From NCBI RefSeq assembly GCF_016612535.1, contig NZ_JAENXS010000001.1, positions 1,054,001 to 1,118,000 of the forward strand: 64,000 bases of DNA, given 5' to 3'. A program made the position numbers and the translations under genes. Under the pieces are notes generated by a model. The model searched no databases and had not been told where the DNA came from. It saw only the letters and a list, made by a program, of their open reading frames with translations. Positions 19,046 through 28,374 of the stretch are shown in pieces. How positions within the stretch are numbered: the stretch's first letter is position 1; each line of letters opens with the position of its first letter. This DNA comes from Bradyrhizobium diazoefficiens. GTDB lineage: Bacteria > Pseudomonadota > Alphaproteobacteria > Rhizobiales > Xanthobacteraceae.

Positions 19046-19576
19046 CTACTTCGGCAGCAGCGCTTTCAGCTTGTCGACGTCGCGCACGTTCATCTTGAAG
19101 CCGCCGGGCATCACGATGTCGCCGGGTTTCTGGTCGGGCTTGCAGGCCCCCATCCATTTCGCTTCGAGCGTCATGGTGGTGTCGCGCCCTGCTGATCCGG
19201 CCGGGCCGCCTTGCGCATGCGACGAGGTCTTCACCGTGTAGGCCGAATTGAAGTCGCCGGTGATCTCGGCGTGCGAGGTCGTGGACATGCCGGCGACGTT
19301 GCACTCGGAATCGCTGATATAGCCGGTCGACGTCTTCTTGATGTCCTGCTTGGAGCAGATCTGCTTGGCCATCGGGGAGACGTTGTTGTTCATCTCCTTG
19401 TCGACGGCCTCGTCGGTACAGTGCTGCATGGTCATCTCCGGCATCGCCGAGCCGGTCCTGACCATCTTCATTTCCCAGAGACCGGCCTTACGCACCGGCA
19501 GATCGTCGGCGAAGGCGCTCCCCGCAGACAGCACGAGGCAAACGACTGGTCCGAGCAAAGCAAGCTTGCGCGTCAT
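19046..19576 (-). CDS. Secreted DUF3617-family protein
   Basis: The product is 176 residues. A signal peptide covers about residues 1-23 (LALLGPVVCLVLSAGSAFA). The mature part has the DUF3617 pattern: RKAGLWEMKMVRTG, a Cys in MQHCTDEAVDKEM, further Cys in ICSKQDIKK and SECNVAG, and a late Cys in MGACKPDQKPGD. The four Cys could form two disulfides in the periplasm. No function is established for the family. It has no evident operon partner. Confidence 0.8.
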   Translation of the reverse strand: MTRKLALLGPVVCLVLSAGSAFADDLPVRKAGLWEMKMVRTGSAMPEMTMQHCTDEAVDKEMNNNVSPMAKQICSKQDIKKTSTGYISDSECNVAGMSTTSHAEITGDFNSAYTVKTSSHAQGGPAGSAGRDTTMTLEAKWMGACKPDQKPGDIVMPGGFKMNVRDVDKLKALLPK

Positions 19577-19639
19577 AGGCGAAACTCCCGGCTGAGATGT
19601 CGTTGGTTCTTGGCGTACCCTTGGCGTTTCCGAAACGCC

Positions 19640-19945
19640 TCAGTAGAGCGTGCGGATCGGACGATCGGCGGCGCCATAAGGCACCCAGCGGCAGGCGAAC
19701 GAGATGTAGCCGCCCTCATAGGCCTGCACCGCGAGGAATTTGACCACCTTGCCATACCGCGCGCAGTGATCGACCGCGACCTGACGCGCATCGGTCTGGG
19801 TCGCCATCGAATAGGCGATGATGCCGCCGGTGTCGTTGCCCTTGAAGGGCGGCACCGGCAGGATATCGGCGCGCGCCGACTGGCTCGCCATCATCCCCGA
19901 GACAACCAAGCTGGCAAGAAGGCCCGCGGCCGCAATGATTCGCAT
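19640..19945 (-). CDS. Small secreted hypothetical protein
   Basis: The product is 101 residues. A signal peptide (MRIIAAAGLLASLVVSGMMA, cleavage after SARA) leads to a short mature domain. That domain has two Cys (VDHCARYGK and ISFACRWVP) and an FKGNDTGGIIAYS segment. It resembles small periplasmic proteins common in Bradyrhizobium, but I do not recognise a named family. ATG 19945 follows GGAGTGACGG. The frame is open upstream, where it would overlap the divergent gene at 20127. Confidence 0.6.
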   Translation of the reverse strand: MRIIAAAGLLASLVVSGMMASQSARADILPVPPFKGNDTGGIIAYSMATQTDARQVAVDHCARYGKVVKFLAVQAYEGGYISFACRWVPYGAADRPIRTLY

Positions 19946-20126
19946 TCCCGTCACTCCGATTGGTTGGCGGCAGTTTACGGTGCCGCGGCGGCCGTGGAAA
20001 GAACGGAAGGCTTGCTGACTGCGACGTTGGATCAACTCCTGGCCAAGTGTTGCCGCGCTGCACTTGACCTCCCCCGGCCTTCGCGGCACCGTCCGACCTC
20101 CGCGGATCATGCTGTCTGGATTGCCC

Positions 20127-20591
20127 ATGCACGCCTCGACCTCCCTGAAATCGCTTCGTTTTGCCGCCGTTCTCGGCCTGATGCTCGGAGCGCTGTCGCT
20201 CGGTGAGGCCAGGGCCGCCAATCCGCTGGAGCTGAACTTCTGGCTCAGCGGACCGCGCTATGACGGCAATATCGCCGATTGCGAAAAGGCGCTGCCGACC
20301 ATCGCCTCCCAGTTCTGGGAGAAGGAAAGGTCGTTCTGGAATTCGCCGTTGAAGATCGAGGGCTTCTCGGCTGTGCATGAGACCGCGTTTCGGCCCTGGG
20401 CGTCCGACAACATTCCGCGCCGCTTCTGCACCGGCGAGGCCATGCTCAACGACGGCAAGATGCGCAGGGTGCAGTTCTCGATCATCGAGGATGGCGGCTT
20501 TGCCGGCTACGGCCAGGGCGTCGAATGGTGCGTGGTCGGGCTCGACCGCAACTGGGCCTACAATCCGTCCTGCCGCGCCGCCAAGCCTTAA
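20127..20591 (+). CDS. Secreted hypothetical protein
   Basis: The product is about 154 residues. A signal peptide (SLRFAAVLGLMLGALSLGEA, then RAA) is followed by a compact domain with four Cys (ADCEKAL, RRFCTGEAM, VEWCVVGLD, NPSCRAA) and an aromatic ending. The pattern YGQGVEWCVVGLDRNWAYNP suggests a small extracytoplasmic domain; I do not recognise the family. ATG 20109, six codons upstream, is an equal alternative start. The gene lies between a divergent small protein and an RNase T2. Confidence 0.6.
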   Translation: MHASTSLKSLRFAAVLGLMLGALSLGEARAANPLELNFWLSGPRYDGNIADCEKALPTIASQFWEKERSFWNSPLKIEGFSAVHETAFRPWASDNIPRRFCTGEAMLNDGKMRRVQFSIIEDGGFAGYGQGVEWCVVGLDRNWAYNPSCRAAKP

Positions 20592-20716
20592 GCCCCCAAA
20601 CCCAAATCGGAAAAGCGCTGATTTGGACCAATCAGGCGACCCGCCTGAAATTTGTTCTTGAAATGTTCTTATTGCCTGCTAGGCTTATTTGCACAGTCTA
20701 GTTGAGAGGCGTCGCC

Positions 20717-21418
20717 ATGTTTCACTTCAGATTGCATTCGTTATCCCGTCTCGTGATCTCACTGACCCTTGCCGCCGGGCTGATCTCGCTGGCCGGCGGC
20801 GCGAAGGCCCAGGACAAGCGGCAGAACGCCCCCGGCGAATTCGATTTCTATGTGCTGTCGCTGTCATGGTCGCCGTCCTTCTGCGAGGAAGCGGCCGAGC
20901 GCAGCCGCGACGGCGGGCGCCCGAATATCCAGTGCGAGGGACGGCCCTATTCCTTTGTGGTGCATGGGCTGTGGCCGCAATATGAGAACGGCTTTCCGGA
21001 ATACTGCCAGCGACCGTCGCCGCGGTTGAATCGCAACATCGTCTCCTCGATGCTTGACCTGATGCCGGCGCCGGGGCTGATCTTCAATGAATGGGACAAG
21101 CACGGCACCTGCACCGGGCTGACCGACCGCAATTATTTCGAGACCATCCGCAAAGCGCGCGCCGCGATCAAGATTCCGGCGGAATATCTCGACCTGTCGC
21201 AGGCCAAGACCGTGGCGCCGGGCGAGGTGGAAGAAGCCTTCATCAAAGCCAATCCCGGTTTGAGCAATGCGGCCGTCTCGGTGACCTGTAACCGGACCCG
21301 GCTCTCCGAGGTCCGTTTCTGCCTGAGCAAGGACCTGCAATTCCGCGCTTGCGAGGAGATGGAGCGCCGCGCCTGCCGTCGCGACCAGGTGACGATGCCG
21401 CCGATCAGGGGCGGTTAG
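20717..21418 (+). CDS. Ribonuclease T2-family secreted nuclease
   Basis: The product is 233 residues with a signal peptide to about residue 30 (ending GGAKA). Both T2 active-site blocks are complete: CAS1 as FVVHGLWPQ and CAS2 as EWDKHGTC. Paired Cys (SFCEEAAER, IQCEGR, EYCQRPS, VTCNRTR, RFCLSK) match disulfides of the fold. The enzyme cleaves single-stranded RNA to 2',3'-cyclic phosphates in the periplasm or outside, probably for nutrient salvage. ATG 20717 has GAGAGGCGTCGCC before it. Confidence 0.9.
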   Translation: MFHFRLHSLSRLVISLTLAAGLISLAGGAKAQDKRQNAPGEFDFYVLSLSWSPSFCEEAAERSRDGGRPNIQCEGRPYSFVVHGLWPQYENGFPEYCQRPSPRLNRNIVSSMLDLMPAPGLIFNEWDKHGTCTGLTDRNYFETIRKARAAIKIPAEYLDLSQAKTVAPGEVEEAFIKANPGLSNAAVSVTCNRTRLSEVRFCLSKDLQFRACEEMERRACRRDQVTMPPIRGG

Positions 21419-21509
21419 GCTAAATCACGGGTCGTTCCGGGGCGATGCGCAGCGTCGAACCCGGAATGACGGGCGTTACTTTCACCGCCCGATGTCGTAA
21501 CTCTGCGCG

Positions 21510-22370
21510 ATGAACTACCGCCACGCCTTTCACGCCGGCAACTTCGCCGATGTCATCAAGCACGTCGTGCTGGCACGCATCCTGACCTATTTGCAGGACA
21601 AGCCGGCCGCCTTCCGCGTCATCGACACCCATGCGGGCGCCGGCCTCTATGATCTCGACAGCGACGAGGCGCGCCGCAGCGGGGAGTGGCTGACGGGGAT
21701 CGCGCGGCTGATGCAGGCGCGCCTCTCCAACGAGTGCATCGCGCTGACGAAGCCCTATCTCGACATCGTCCGCGCCTTCAATCCGAAGGGCGAGCTCAAG
21801 GCCTATCCCGGCTCGCCGCTGATCGCGCGCGGCCTGATGCGGCCGCAGGACCGGCTTGTTGCCTGTGAGCTCGAGCCGAAGGCGCGCAAGGCGCTGATCG
21901 ACGTGCTGCGCCGCGACGAACAGGCCCGCGTGGTCGATCTCGACGGCTGGGTGGCACTGCCGGCGTTCGTGCCGCCGAAGGAGCGGCGCGGGCTCGTGCT
22001 GATCGACCCGCCTTTTGAGGCGAAAGACGAATTCGAAAAGCTGGGCGAGACCTTCTCCACCGCTTTCGCGAAATGGCCGACCGGTATCTATGTAATCTGG
22101 TATCCCGCCAAGAGCCGGCGCGCCACGGACACGCTGGCGCAACTTGTTACGCGGGCCGCAGCTGCAGCAAAGCCGCCGGGAAAATGTCTACGACTCGAAT
22201 TCAGCGCCGCGCCGCAGCTTGATGGTGCAGCCCTCACCTCGGCCGGGATCCTGATCGTCAATCCACCCTACACGCTGCAAGGCGAGCTCAAGACGATCCT
22301 GCCAGAGCTGGAAATGCCACTCGGACAGGGTGGCGCTGCCAGATTCCGATTGGAGGTGCCGAGGCCGTAA
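21510..22370 (+). CDS. rlmJ: 23S rRNA (adenine(2030)-N6)-methyltransferase
   Basis: The product is 286 residues. The start MNYRHAFHAGNFADVIKH is the RlmJ signature. Later come DTHAGAGLYDL (motif I, S-adenosylmethionine) and LIDPPFEAKDEF (the DPPF catalytic motif of N6-adenine methylases). It modifies A2030 of 23S rRNA in E. coli. It stands alone, and an open gap to the cold-shock gene follows. Confidence 0.92.
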   Translation: MNYRHAFHAGNFADVIKHVVLARILTYLQDKPAAFRVIDTHAGAGLYDLDSDEARRSGEWLTGIARLMQARLSNECIALTKPYLDIVRAFNPKGELKAYPGSPLIARGLMRPQDRLVACELEPKARKALIDVLRRDEQARVVDLDGWVALPAFVPPKERRGLVLIDPPFEAKDEFEKLGETFSTAFAKWPTGIYVIWYPAKSRRATDTLAQLVTRAAAAAKPPGKCLRLEFSAAPQLDGAALTSAGILIVNPPYTLQGELKTILPELEMPLGQGGAARFRLEVPRP

Positions 22371-22510
22371 CACTCCGGCATTCTTGGGAAAAATATGCAG
22401 TAGCGGTAGTCAATCTGCAAAGAACCGTATTATGCTGTTTCGGTGACTGGCTTTACGTTCCGCTTCCGCGAATGGTTGCGGCGGAGTGAAGGCCCTAAGA
22501 AAGATCCGAC

Positions 22511-22594
22511 CGGACCGAAAGGTCCGCCCAAGGATGGCCAGCTCCCGGGCTTCGTAAGGCCCGGTCATGTCGCGACGTGCGTCTGCGTCGCGAC
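22511..22594 (+). promoter_or_regulatory. Structured leader with three hairpins before the cold-shock gene
   Basis: Three perfect stems follow each other. CGGACC-GAAA-GGTCCG (22511-22526) has a GNRA loop. CCGGGC...GCCCGG spans 22545-22564. GTCGCGACG...CGTCGCGAC spans 22569-22594 with 9 pairs. The last ends against GGAGGAG and 27 bases before the start codon. A long folded leader is usual for cspA-type mRNAs, whose translation depends on temperature-driven refolding. Temperature control here is inference. Confidence 0.6.
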
Positions 22595-22621
22595 GGAGGA
22601 GCAATGAGGGGGAGTTTCCCG

Positions 22622-22837
22622 ATGGCCAATACGGGAACGGTCAAGTTCTTCAACGGCGAGCGCGGCTATGGCTTCATCAAGCCTGACGACGGCGGTCGCG
22701 ATGTCTTCGTTCACATCACCGCTGTTGAGCGGGCGGGATTGAAGGACCTTGCCGAAGGACAGCGTATCACGTTCGAAGTCGAACCGGACAAGAAGGGGAA
22801 GGGGCCGAAGGCGGTCAACTTAGTGATCGTTTCCTAG
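22622..22837 (+). CDS. Cold-shock domain protein (CspA family)
   Basis: The product is 71 residues, one cold-shock domain. RNP1 is RGYGFIKPDDG and RNP2 is DVFVHITAV; TGTVKFFNGE starts the barrel. It binds single-stranded RNA or DNA as an RNA chaperone. ATG 22622 has AGGGGGAG seven bases upstream. An ATG at 22604 would add six residues, but its GGAGGAG is only two bases away, too close. The upstream leader is strongly folded. Confidence 0.93.
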   Translation: MANTGTVKFFNGERGYGFIKPDDGGRDVFVHITAVERAGLKDLAEGQRITFEVEPDKKGKGPKAVNLVIVS

Positions 22838-22862
22838 CGCACCCGACTCAAAAAACCTGGCG

Positions 22863-22891
22863 CAAAAAAATCCCGGCCGCGAGCGGCCGGG
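22863..22891 (-). terminator. Rho-independent terminator of the outer membrane protein gene
   Basis: On the minus strand, CCCGGCCG-CTCG-CGGCCGGG is an 8-bp GC stem followed at once by a T7 run (AAAAAAA on the plus strand, 22864-22870). It lies about 33 bases after the stop at 22924. Confidence 0.88.
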
Positions 22892-22923
22892 AGGCTATAG
22901 TCCGGTATTTTCTTATTTGGCTA

Positions 22924-23547
22924 TCAGAAGTGATAGTTCACGCCTGCGCGAACAACGCTGGCGCTATAGCCGTTCGATACGCCTGTAATTGCAAACTGGC
23001 TCGACGACAGATCGATGTAGAGATATTCGAGTTTCGCGCTCCAGTTCGGTGCGAAGCCGACTTCTGCGCCGACGCCGGCGGTCCAGCCGGCCGTGGTGTG
23101 CGACTCCGTCCAGCCGAAGGTCTGCGCGCGCAGCTCACCGAAGGCGAGGCCGGCGGTGCCGTAGAACAGGACGTTGCTGAAGGCATAGCCGGCGCGGCCA
23201 CGCAACGTGCCGAACCAGGGATTGGAGAACTTCCACGGCGCGAACGTATCGTCGGCGCCAGCGGCCTCGATGTCGCCCTCGACGCCGAACACCCATGGGC
23301 CGTTCTGGAAATTGTAGCCGGCCTGCACGCCGCCGACGAAACCAGAGGGCTTCACCGACGTGTTGCTCACCGAGCCCCATTCATAGCCGAGATTGGCGCC
23401 AAGATACGGGCCGGCCCAGCTGTAAGCATTCAACGGCTGATTGACGGTATAGGGCGCGCGCTGCCCGTAACTAAGATCGGCGGCCTCTGCCGAAGCTGTC
23501 CAGCCGGCTGCAACCAACGCGGCTGCGCCTACAACGAGCCTCTTCAT
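22924..23547 (-). CDS. Omp31-family outer membrane beta-barrel protein
   Basis: The product is 207 residues. Signal peptide: MKRLVVGAAALVAAGWTASA, cleaved near AEAAD. The mature chain starts with a Pro/Tyr-rich stretch, then GPYLGANLGYEWG, GVQAGYNFQNGPWVFGVEGD and WFGTLRGRAGYAFSNVLFYGT, typical alternating strands of the 8-stranded Omp31/Omp25 barrel. It ends in Tyr-His-Phe, the C-terminal aromatic recognised by the Bam complex. ATG 23547 follows GGAGTGTGTG. Probably an abundant surface protein. Confidence 0.88.
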   Translation of the reverse strand: MKRLVVGAAALVAAGWTASAEAADLSYGQRAPYTVNQPLNAYSWAGPYLGANLGYEWGSVSNTSVKPSGFVGGVQAGYNFQNGPWVFGVEGDIEAAGADDTFAPWKFSNPWFGTLRGRAGYAFSNVLFYGTAGLAFGELRAQTFGWTESHTTAGWTAGVGAEVGFAPNWSAKLEYLYIDLSSSQFAITGVSNGYSASVVRAGVNYHF

Positions 23548-23799
23548 CACACACTCCAACGCAACTGCCGCAACCGGGTGCGATGCCTGCGCCGCCGCAC
23601 AAGGCCAGACCGCATGGTTACGGAACCACCACTTTTTCGCGTAAGATTTATCGGGAGTTTTAAGTAAAAGGGCTGTTAAGACCCGTTACCGCGCTGTTAA
23701 CAGACTTAAGGAAGCGTTACCGGGAACTGCGCGCGCCATTCTGTGTGTGCGGCACGGCCGGAACTTCAAATCGGTCCCCCCAGCGCTTAAATTCGCTCC

Positions 23800-25863
23800 A
23801 TGGTTCACGATTCCACCGACAATCCGGACGACGCGCGCGCGCACAAACCGCCGCCAGCCGCGACCGCCGACATCCCGCCCGAGGGGCTGACACCGCCGGA
23901 CCTCGATCCCGCGGCCGCCGGCGGCGATGACGAGGACGATGCGCGGCTGCCGGATATCCTGGAAGAGAGCGGCGCGATCGGCGAAGGCCCGCTGGCCAGC
24001 GGCCATGAGGCGATCGAGCGCGCGGTCCGGCTCGCGCCGACGTTGCCCGGCGTCTATCGCATGCTCAGTGCGAACGCCGACGTTCTCTATGTCGGCAAGG
24101 CCAAGAACGTCAAAAAGCGCCTGTCCAACTACGCGCGCCAGAGTGCGCCGCAGCCGGCGCGCATTCTGCGCATGATCGCGGCCACGGTGACCGTAGAGAT
24201 CGTCTCGACCACGACCGAGACCGAAGCGCTGCTGCTGGAAGCCAACCTCATCAAGCAGCTGCGACCGCGCTTCAACGTGCAGCTGCGCGACGACAAGTCG
24301 TTTCCCTATATCCTGATCACCGGCGACCATTGGGCGCCGCAGATCCTGAAGCATCGCGGCGCGCAGACGCGGCCCGGACGCTATTTCGGCCCGTTCGCCT
24401 CCGCCGGCGCCGTCAATCGGACCATCACGGCACTGCAGCGCGCGTTCCTGATCCGCTCCTGCACGGACTCCTTCTTCGAGAGCCGCTCGCGGCCCTGCCT
24501 GCTCTACCAGATCCGCCGCTGCGCCGGCCCCTGCACCCGCGAGATCGACTTCCCCGGCTATACGACGCTGGTGCGCGAGGCGACCGACTTCCTGTCCGGC
24601 AAGAGCCAGGCGGTGAAGCAGGAACTCGCAGGCGAGATGGAGAAGGCTTCGGGCGAGCTCGAATTCGAGAGCGCGGCGCTCTACCGCGACCGCCTCGCCG
24701 CGCTGTCGGCGATCCAGTCGCAGCAGGGCATCAACCCGCGCACGGTGGAAGAGGCCGACGTATTCGCCATCCACCAGGAGGGCGGCTTCTCCTGCGTCGA
24801 AGTGTTCTTCTTCCGCACCGGACAGAACTGGGGCAACCGCGCCTATTTCCCGCGTGCGGAGAAGACCTATACGCCTGAGGAGGTGCTGGGCTCCTTCCTC
24901 GCCCAGTTCTACGACGACAAGCCGCCGCCGAAAAACATCCTGCTCTCGCATGAGATCGATGAGAGCGAGTTGCTCGCCGATGCGCTGTCGATCAAGGCCG
25001 GGCGCAAAGTCGAGGTGAACACGCCGAAGCGCGGCGAGAAGAAAGAGCTCGTTACCCACGCGCTGACCAATGCGCGTGAGGCGCTCGGCCGCAAGCTCGC
25101 CGATACCGCGACCCAGAGCCGGCTGCTCGACGCCATGGCCACGACGCTCAGCCTGCCGCACGCACCCAAGCGCATCGAGGTCTACGACAACAGCCACATC
25201 CAGGGCACCAATGCGGTCGGCGCCATGATCGTCGCAGGCCCGGACGGTTTCGTGAAAAACCAGTACCGCAAGTTCAACATCAAGTCGGAAGGGCTCACGC
25301 CCGGCGACGACTACGGCATGATGCGCGAGGTGCTGGAGCGCCGCTTCAAGCGCCTGATCAATCCGCCCGAAGAAAGCGCTATCAAAGCGAAGGACGACGA
25401 TTTCCCGCAATGGCCCGACCTCGTCATCATCGACGGTGGCCGCGGCCAGCTCAACGCCGTCAGGGAGATTTTTGCAAATCTCGGCCTGACCCAGGTGTCG
25501 CTGATGTCGGTCGCCAAGGGGCCGGACCGGGATGCCGGCCGCGAGACCTTGTTCATGCCGGAGCGCGAGGCCATCAAGCTGGAGCCGCGCGACCCCGTGC
25601 TCTATTTCATCCAGCGGCTGCGCGATGAGGCCCACCGTTTTGTCATCGGCTCGCACCGCAAGCTGCGCAAGAAGGACATCCGCGAGGCCGGTTTGCAGGA
25701 GATTCCGGGCATCGGCCCGTCACGCAAACGTGCCTTGCTGCATCATTTCGGAACCCTGAAGGAGATCGAACGGGCCTCGATCGCCGATCTCGGCAAGGTT
25801 CCTGGGGTGAGCGCCGAGAGCGCCCGCAGGATTTTCGACTATTTCCATCCCCAGCCGGGGTGA
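23800..25863 (+). CDS. uvrC: UvrABC system protein C
   Basis: The product is 687 residues. An acidic, Pro-rich N-terminal extension of about 75 residues precedes the GIY-YIG nuclease domain ([27 protein letters not shown]). The UVR motif that binds UvrB is near residue 270. The RNase H-like second nuclease starts at [20 protein letters not shown] and contains [10 protein letters not shown]. Tandem helix-hairpin-helix motifs end the chain ([29 protein letters not shown]). It makes the dual incision in nucleotide excision repair. It leads the run uvrC-pgsA-moaD-moaE-prmB. Confidence 0.97.
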   Translation: MVHDSTDNPDDARAHKPPPAATADIPPEGLTPPDLDPAAAGGDDEDDARLPDILEESGAIGEGPLASGHEAIERAVRLAPTLPGVYRMLSANADVLYVGKAKNVKKRLSNYARQSAPQPARILRMIAATVTVEIVSTTTETEALLLEANLIKQLRPRFNVQLRDDKSFPYILITGDHWAPQILKHRGAQTRPGRYFGPFASAGAVNRTITALQRAFLIRSCTDSFFESRSRPCLLYQIRRCAGPCTREIDFPGYTTLVREATDFLSGKSQAVKQELAGEMEKASGELEFESAALYRDRLAALSAIQSQQGINPRTVEEADVFAIHQEGGFSCVEVFFFRTGQNWGNRAYFPRAEKTYTPEEVLGSFLAQFYDDKPPPKNILLSHEIDESELLADALSIKAGRKVEVNTPKRGEKKELVTHALTNAREALGRKLADTATQSRLLDAMATTLSLPHAPKRIEVYDNSHIQGTNAVGAMIVAGPDGFVKNQYRKFNIKSEGLTPGDDYGMMREVLERRFKRLINPPEESAIKAKDDDFPQWPDLVIIDGGRGQLNAVREIFANLGLTQVSLMSVAKGPDRDAGRETLFMPEREAIKLEPRDPVLYFIQRLRDEAHRFVIGSHRKLRKKDIREAGLQEIPGIGPSRKRALLHHFGTLKEIERASIADLGKVPGVSAESARRIFDYFHPQPG

Positions 25864-25969
25864 ACTAAAGGGGCCCAAAAGGAAGCTAAAGTCATATGGT
25901 CGTCGCATCCCATACCCCATTAGGGAAGGGACGGTTGACCTTCAGGCTTGAGCGGTATTGGTAGGACGG

Positions 25970-26587
25970 ATGAACATCGCCACGACACGAGGGACGACCA
26001 GCCGCGCGATGTCCCTCCCGAACATCCTGACCTATGGCCGGATCGCCGCGATCCCGGTCGTGATCGGATGCATCTATGCGCAGTCGATCATGGACTATCC
26101 CCTGTGGCTGCGCTGGGTCGCGGTCGCCATCTTCATCGGGGCCGCGGTGACGGACTATCTCGACGGCTACTACGCGCGGATCTGGAATCAGCAATCGGCG
26201 TTCGGCCGGATGCTCGACCCGATCGCCGACAAGCTGCTGGTCGCCTCCTGCCTGTTGATGCTGGCCGCCGACGGTATCATCCATGGCTGGTCGCTGTGGG
26301 CCGCCATCGTGATCCTCTGCCGTGAGATCCTGGTCTCGGGCCTGCGCGAATACCTCGCTGCGCTGCGTGTCAGCGTGCCCGTGACCAAGCTCGCCAAGTG
26401 GAAGACCACCGTCCAGCTCGTTGCCATCGGCTTTCTGCTCGCCGGTCCGGCCGGAGACGAGGTCATTCCCATGGTCTCGCTGATCGGCCTCGTCCTGCTG
26501 TGGGCCTCGGCGATCCTGACGATGTACACCGGCTACGATTATTTCCGCGCCGGCATCCATCACCTCATCAAGGAGGACGAGGGATGA
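25970..26587 (+). CDS. pgsA: CDP-diacylglycerol--glycerol-3-phosphate 3-phosphatidyltransferase
   Basis: The product is 205 residues and an integral membrane protein with about five helices. The CDP-alcohol phosphotransferase motif is complete: DYLDGYYARIWNQQSAFGRM followed by LDPIADK, giving the D-x2-DG-x2-AR-x8-G-x3-D-x3-D pattern. It makes phosphatidylglycerophosphate, the committed step to phosphatidylglycerol. The start is ATG 25970 behind TAGGACGG. Its stop overlaps the moaD start (ATGA). Confidence 0.94.
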   Translation: MNIATTRGTTSRAMSLPNILTYGRIAAIPVVIGCIYAQSIMDYPLWLRWVAVAIFIGAAVTDYLDGYYARIWNQQSAFGRMLDPIADKLLVASCLLMLAADGIIHGWSLWAAIVILCREILVSGLREYLAALRVSVPVTKLAKWKTTVQLVAIGFLLAGPAGDEVIPMVSLIGLVLLWASAILTMYTGYDYFRAGIHHLIKEDEG

Positions 26588-26835
26588 AGGTGAAGTATTT
26601 CGCCTGGGTGCGCGAACGCGTCGGCAAGGCTGAAGAGACCATCGAGCCGCCCGCGACCGTGCGCACCGTCGAAGAGCTGATCGCCTGGCTGTCCGGTCAA
26701 AGCGAGGCTTATGCCTATGCCTTCGAGAAGCCGAAAGTGATCCGCACCGCGATTGATCACGCCCACGTCAAGGCCGACGCCGCGATCGCGGGCGCCCGCG
26801 AGATCGCGTTTTTCCCGCCGATGACCGGCGGCTAG
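26584..26835 (+). CDS. moaD: Molybdopterin synthase small subunit (sulfur carrier)
   Basis: The product is 83 residues with the ubiquitin-like fold of MoaD (VKYFAWVRERVGKAEETIE) and the essential C-terminal Gly-Gly (FFPPMTGG), which carries the thiocarboxylate. With MoaE it converts cyclic pyranopterin monophosphate to molybdopterin. It overlaps pgsA by 4 bases and precedes moaE by 3. Its product feeds the cofactor that the CO dehydrogenase in this window needs. Confidence 0.94.
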   Translation: MKVKYFAWVRERVGKAEETIEPPATVRTVEELIAWLSGQSEAYAYAFEKPKVIRTAIDHAHVKADAAIAGAREIAFFPPMTGG

Positions 26836-26838
26836 GCC

Positions 26839-27336
26839 ATGACCTCCCCTGTGACCACTTCCCCAGTCATTTCCTGCCCCGTCACCGTCCGCATCCAGGA
26901 GGACGATTTCGACATTGCGCGCGAGATCGCACTGCTGACCAAGCGCCGCACCGACATCGGCGCCGTCGTCAGCTTCTCCGGCATCTGCCGCGCCGACGAG
27001 GATAGTTCGAAGATCGCCGCGCTCACGCTCGAGCACTATCCAGGCATGGCGGAGGAAGAGATCACACGCCATGCCGACGAAGCTACATCGCGCTGGCCGC
27101 TGAACGGCGTCACGGTCATCCATCGCGTCGGACGGTTCATGCCCGGCCAGAACATCGTGCTGGTGCTCACCGCCTCGCAACACCGCCGGGCGGCGTTCGA
27201 GGCGGCCGAGTTCCTGATGGACTATCTCAAGACCAGCGCCCCGTTCTGGAAGAAAGAAGAGAGCGCCACCGGCACCAGCTGGGTCGAGGCCCACGCCCGT
27301 GACGACCAGGCCGCCGCGCGCTGGACCCGATCCTGA
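26839..27336 (+). CDS. moaE: Molybdopterin synthase large subunit
   Basis: The product is 165 residues. MoaE hallmarks: IGAVVSFSGICRADE, LEHYPGMAEEEI, VTVIHRVGRFMPGQNIVLV, and the catalytic Lys in YLKTSAPFWKKEE. It receives two sulfurs from MoaD to build the dithiolene of molybdopterin. The first 17 residues are a Thr/Pro-rich extra. Its stop overlaps the next gene's ATG by one base. Confidence 0.94.
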   Translation: MTSPVTTSPVISCPVTVRIQEDDFDIAREIALLTKRRTDIGAVVSFSGICRADEDSSKIAALTLEHYPGMAEEEITRHADEATSRWPLNGVTVIHRVGRFMPGQNIVLVLTASQHRRAAFEAAEFLMDYLKTSAPFWKKEESATGTSWVEAHARDDQAAARWTRS

Positions 27337-28295
27337 TGGCGAGAGCTGTGAGAAAGACCACGCGCGGCCGCGCCGCGCCAAAACTCGCGAAGGTCGGCCG
27401 CGGCGAGCTGCTTACACTGATCGATTTCGTCCGCTATGCGGTCAGCCGCTTCGTCGAGGCGAAACTCGCCTTCGCCCACGGCACGACCGATCCGGTCGCC
27501 GAAGCCGTCTTCCTGGTCTGCGAGGCCCTGCACCTGCATCCCGACCAGTTCGAGGTTTTTGGGCATGCCCGCGTCACCGCCGCAGAAGGCAAGACCCTGC
27601 TCGACCTCGTCCATAAACGCGTGACGATGCGCAAACCGACGGCCTATCTCGTCAACAAGATCTACATGCGCGGCCTGCCCTTCTATGTCGACGAGCGCGT
27701 CATCGTTCCGCGCTCCTTCATCGGCGAGCTCCTGGAGTCGCATTTCGGCGGCGACGGCGAAGTCGGGTCTCTGATCGACGATCCCACCGCCGTGGCGCGC
27801 GTGCTCGATCTCTGCACCGGATCAGGATGCCTTGCCATTCTCGCGGCATATCATTTCCCGAATGCCGTGGTCGATGCGGTCGACGTCTCCAAGGGCGCGC
27901 TCGAAGTCGCCGCGCGCAATGTCGGGGAGCATCGGCTGGATGAGCGAATCACGCTCCATCGGGGCGATTTGTTCACTCCGCTCGGCGACAACAAATACGA
28001 TCTGATCATCACCAACCCGCCCTACGTCGATGCCGAAGGCATGGCGGCATTGCCGCCGGAATGCCGGGCCGAGCCCAGGCTCGCTTTCGCCGGCGGCGCC
28101 GACGGTCTCGATCTGGTCCGTCGCATCCTGCGCGATGCGCCCGACCATCTTACGCCGGACGGCGGCCTCCTCTGCGAGATCGGCCGCGGCCGCGAGCTCG
28201 TCGACGAGTCCTTTCCGGAACTGCCCCTGCTCTGGCTGGACACGGAAGACTCCGAGGGCGAGGTGTTCTGGATCGCGGCCGCCGATCTCGGCTGA
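27336..28295 (+). CDS. prmB: 50S ribosomal protein L3 glutamine methyltransferase
   Basis: The product is 319 residues. The PrmB/PrmC family is shown by VLDLCTGSGCLAILAA (AdoMet loop) and the NPPY catalytic motif in DLIITNPPYVDAEG. PrmB rather than PrmC is supported by length and by the N-terminal domain segment KIYMRGLPFYVDERVIVPRS. It methylates the side-chain amide of a Gln in ribosomal protein L3. It is the last gene of the uvrC run. Confidence 0.9.
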   Translation: MARAVRKTTRGRAAPKLAKVGRGELLTLIDFVRYAVSRFVEAKLAFAHGTTDPVAEAVFLVCEALHLHPDQFEVFGHARVTAAEGKTLLDLVHKRVTMRKPTAYLVNKIYMRGLPFYVDERVIVPRSFIGELLESHFGGDGEVGSLIDDPTAVARVLDLCTGSGCLAILAAYHFPNAVVDAVDVSKGALEVAARNVGEHRLDERITLHRGDLFTPLGDNKYDLIITNPPYVDAEGMAALPPECRAEPRLAFAGGADGLDLVRRILRDAPDHLTPDGGLLCEIGRGRELVDESFPELPLLWLDTEDSEGEVFWIAAADLG

Positions 28296-28374
28296 TCGAG
28301 CCCGCGCAGCGGAACAAGTCAAATTCCGCCACGTTCATTCCCCGACGAATGTCTCGCTCTCGGAGGATGTCCGC

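Noticed and set aside
22604..22621. Earlier start codon for the cold-shock protein
   Set aside because: Its ribosome site is only two bases away, and the family N terminus begins at 22622.
23686..25656. A 656-codon open frame on the minus strand opposite uvrC
   Set aside because: UvrC is unmistakable on the plus strand. The antisense frame is a GC-bias shadow without recognisable motifs.
26584..27336. moaD-moaE as part of the CO dehydrogenase system
   Set aside because: They sit in the uvrC-pgsA run common to rhizobia and serve all molybdoenzymes. The link to cox is only through the shared cofactor.
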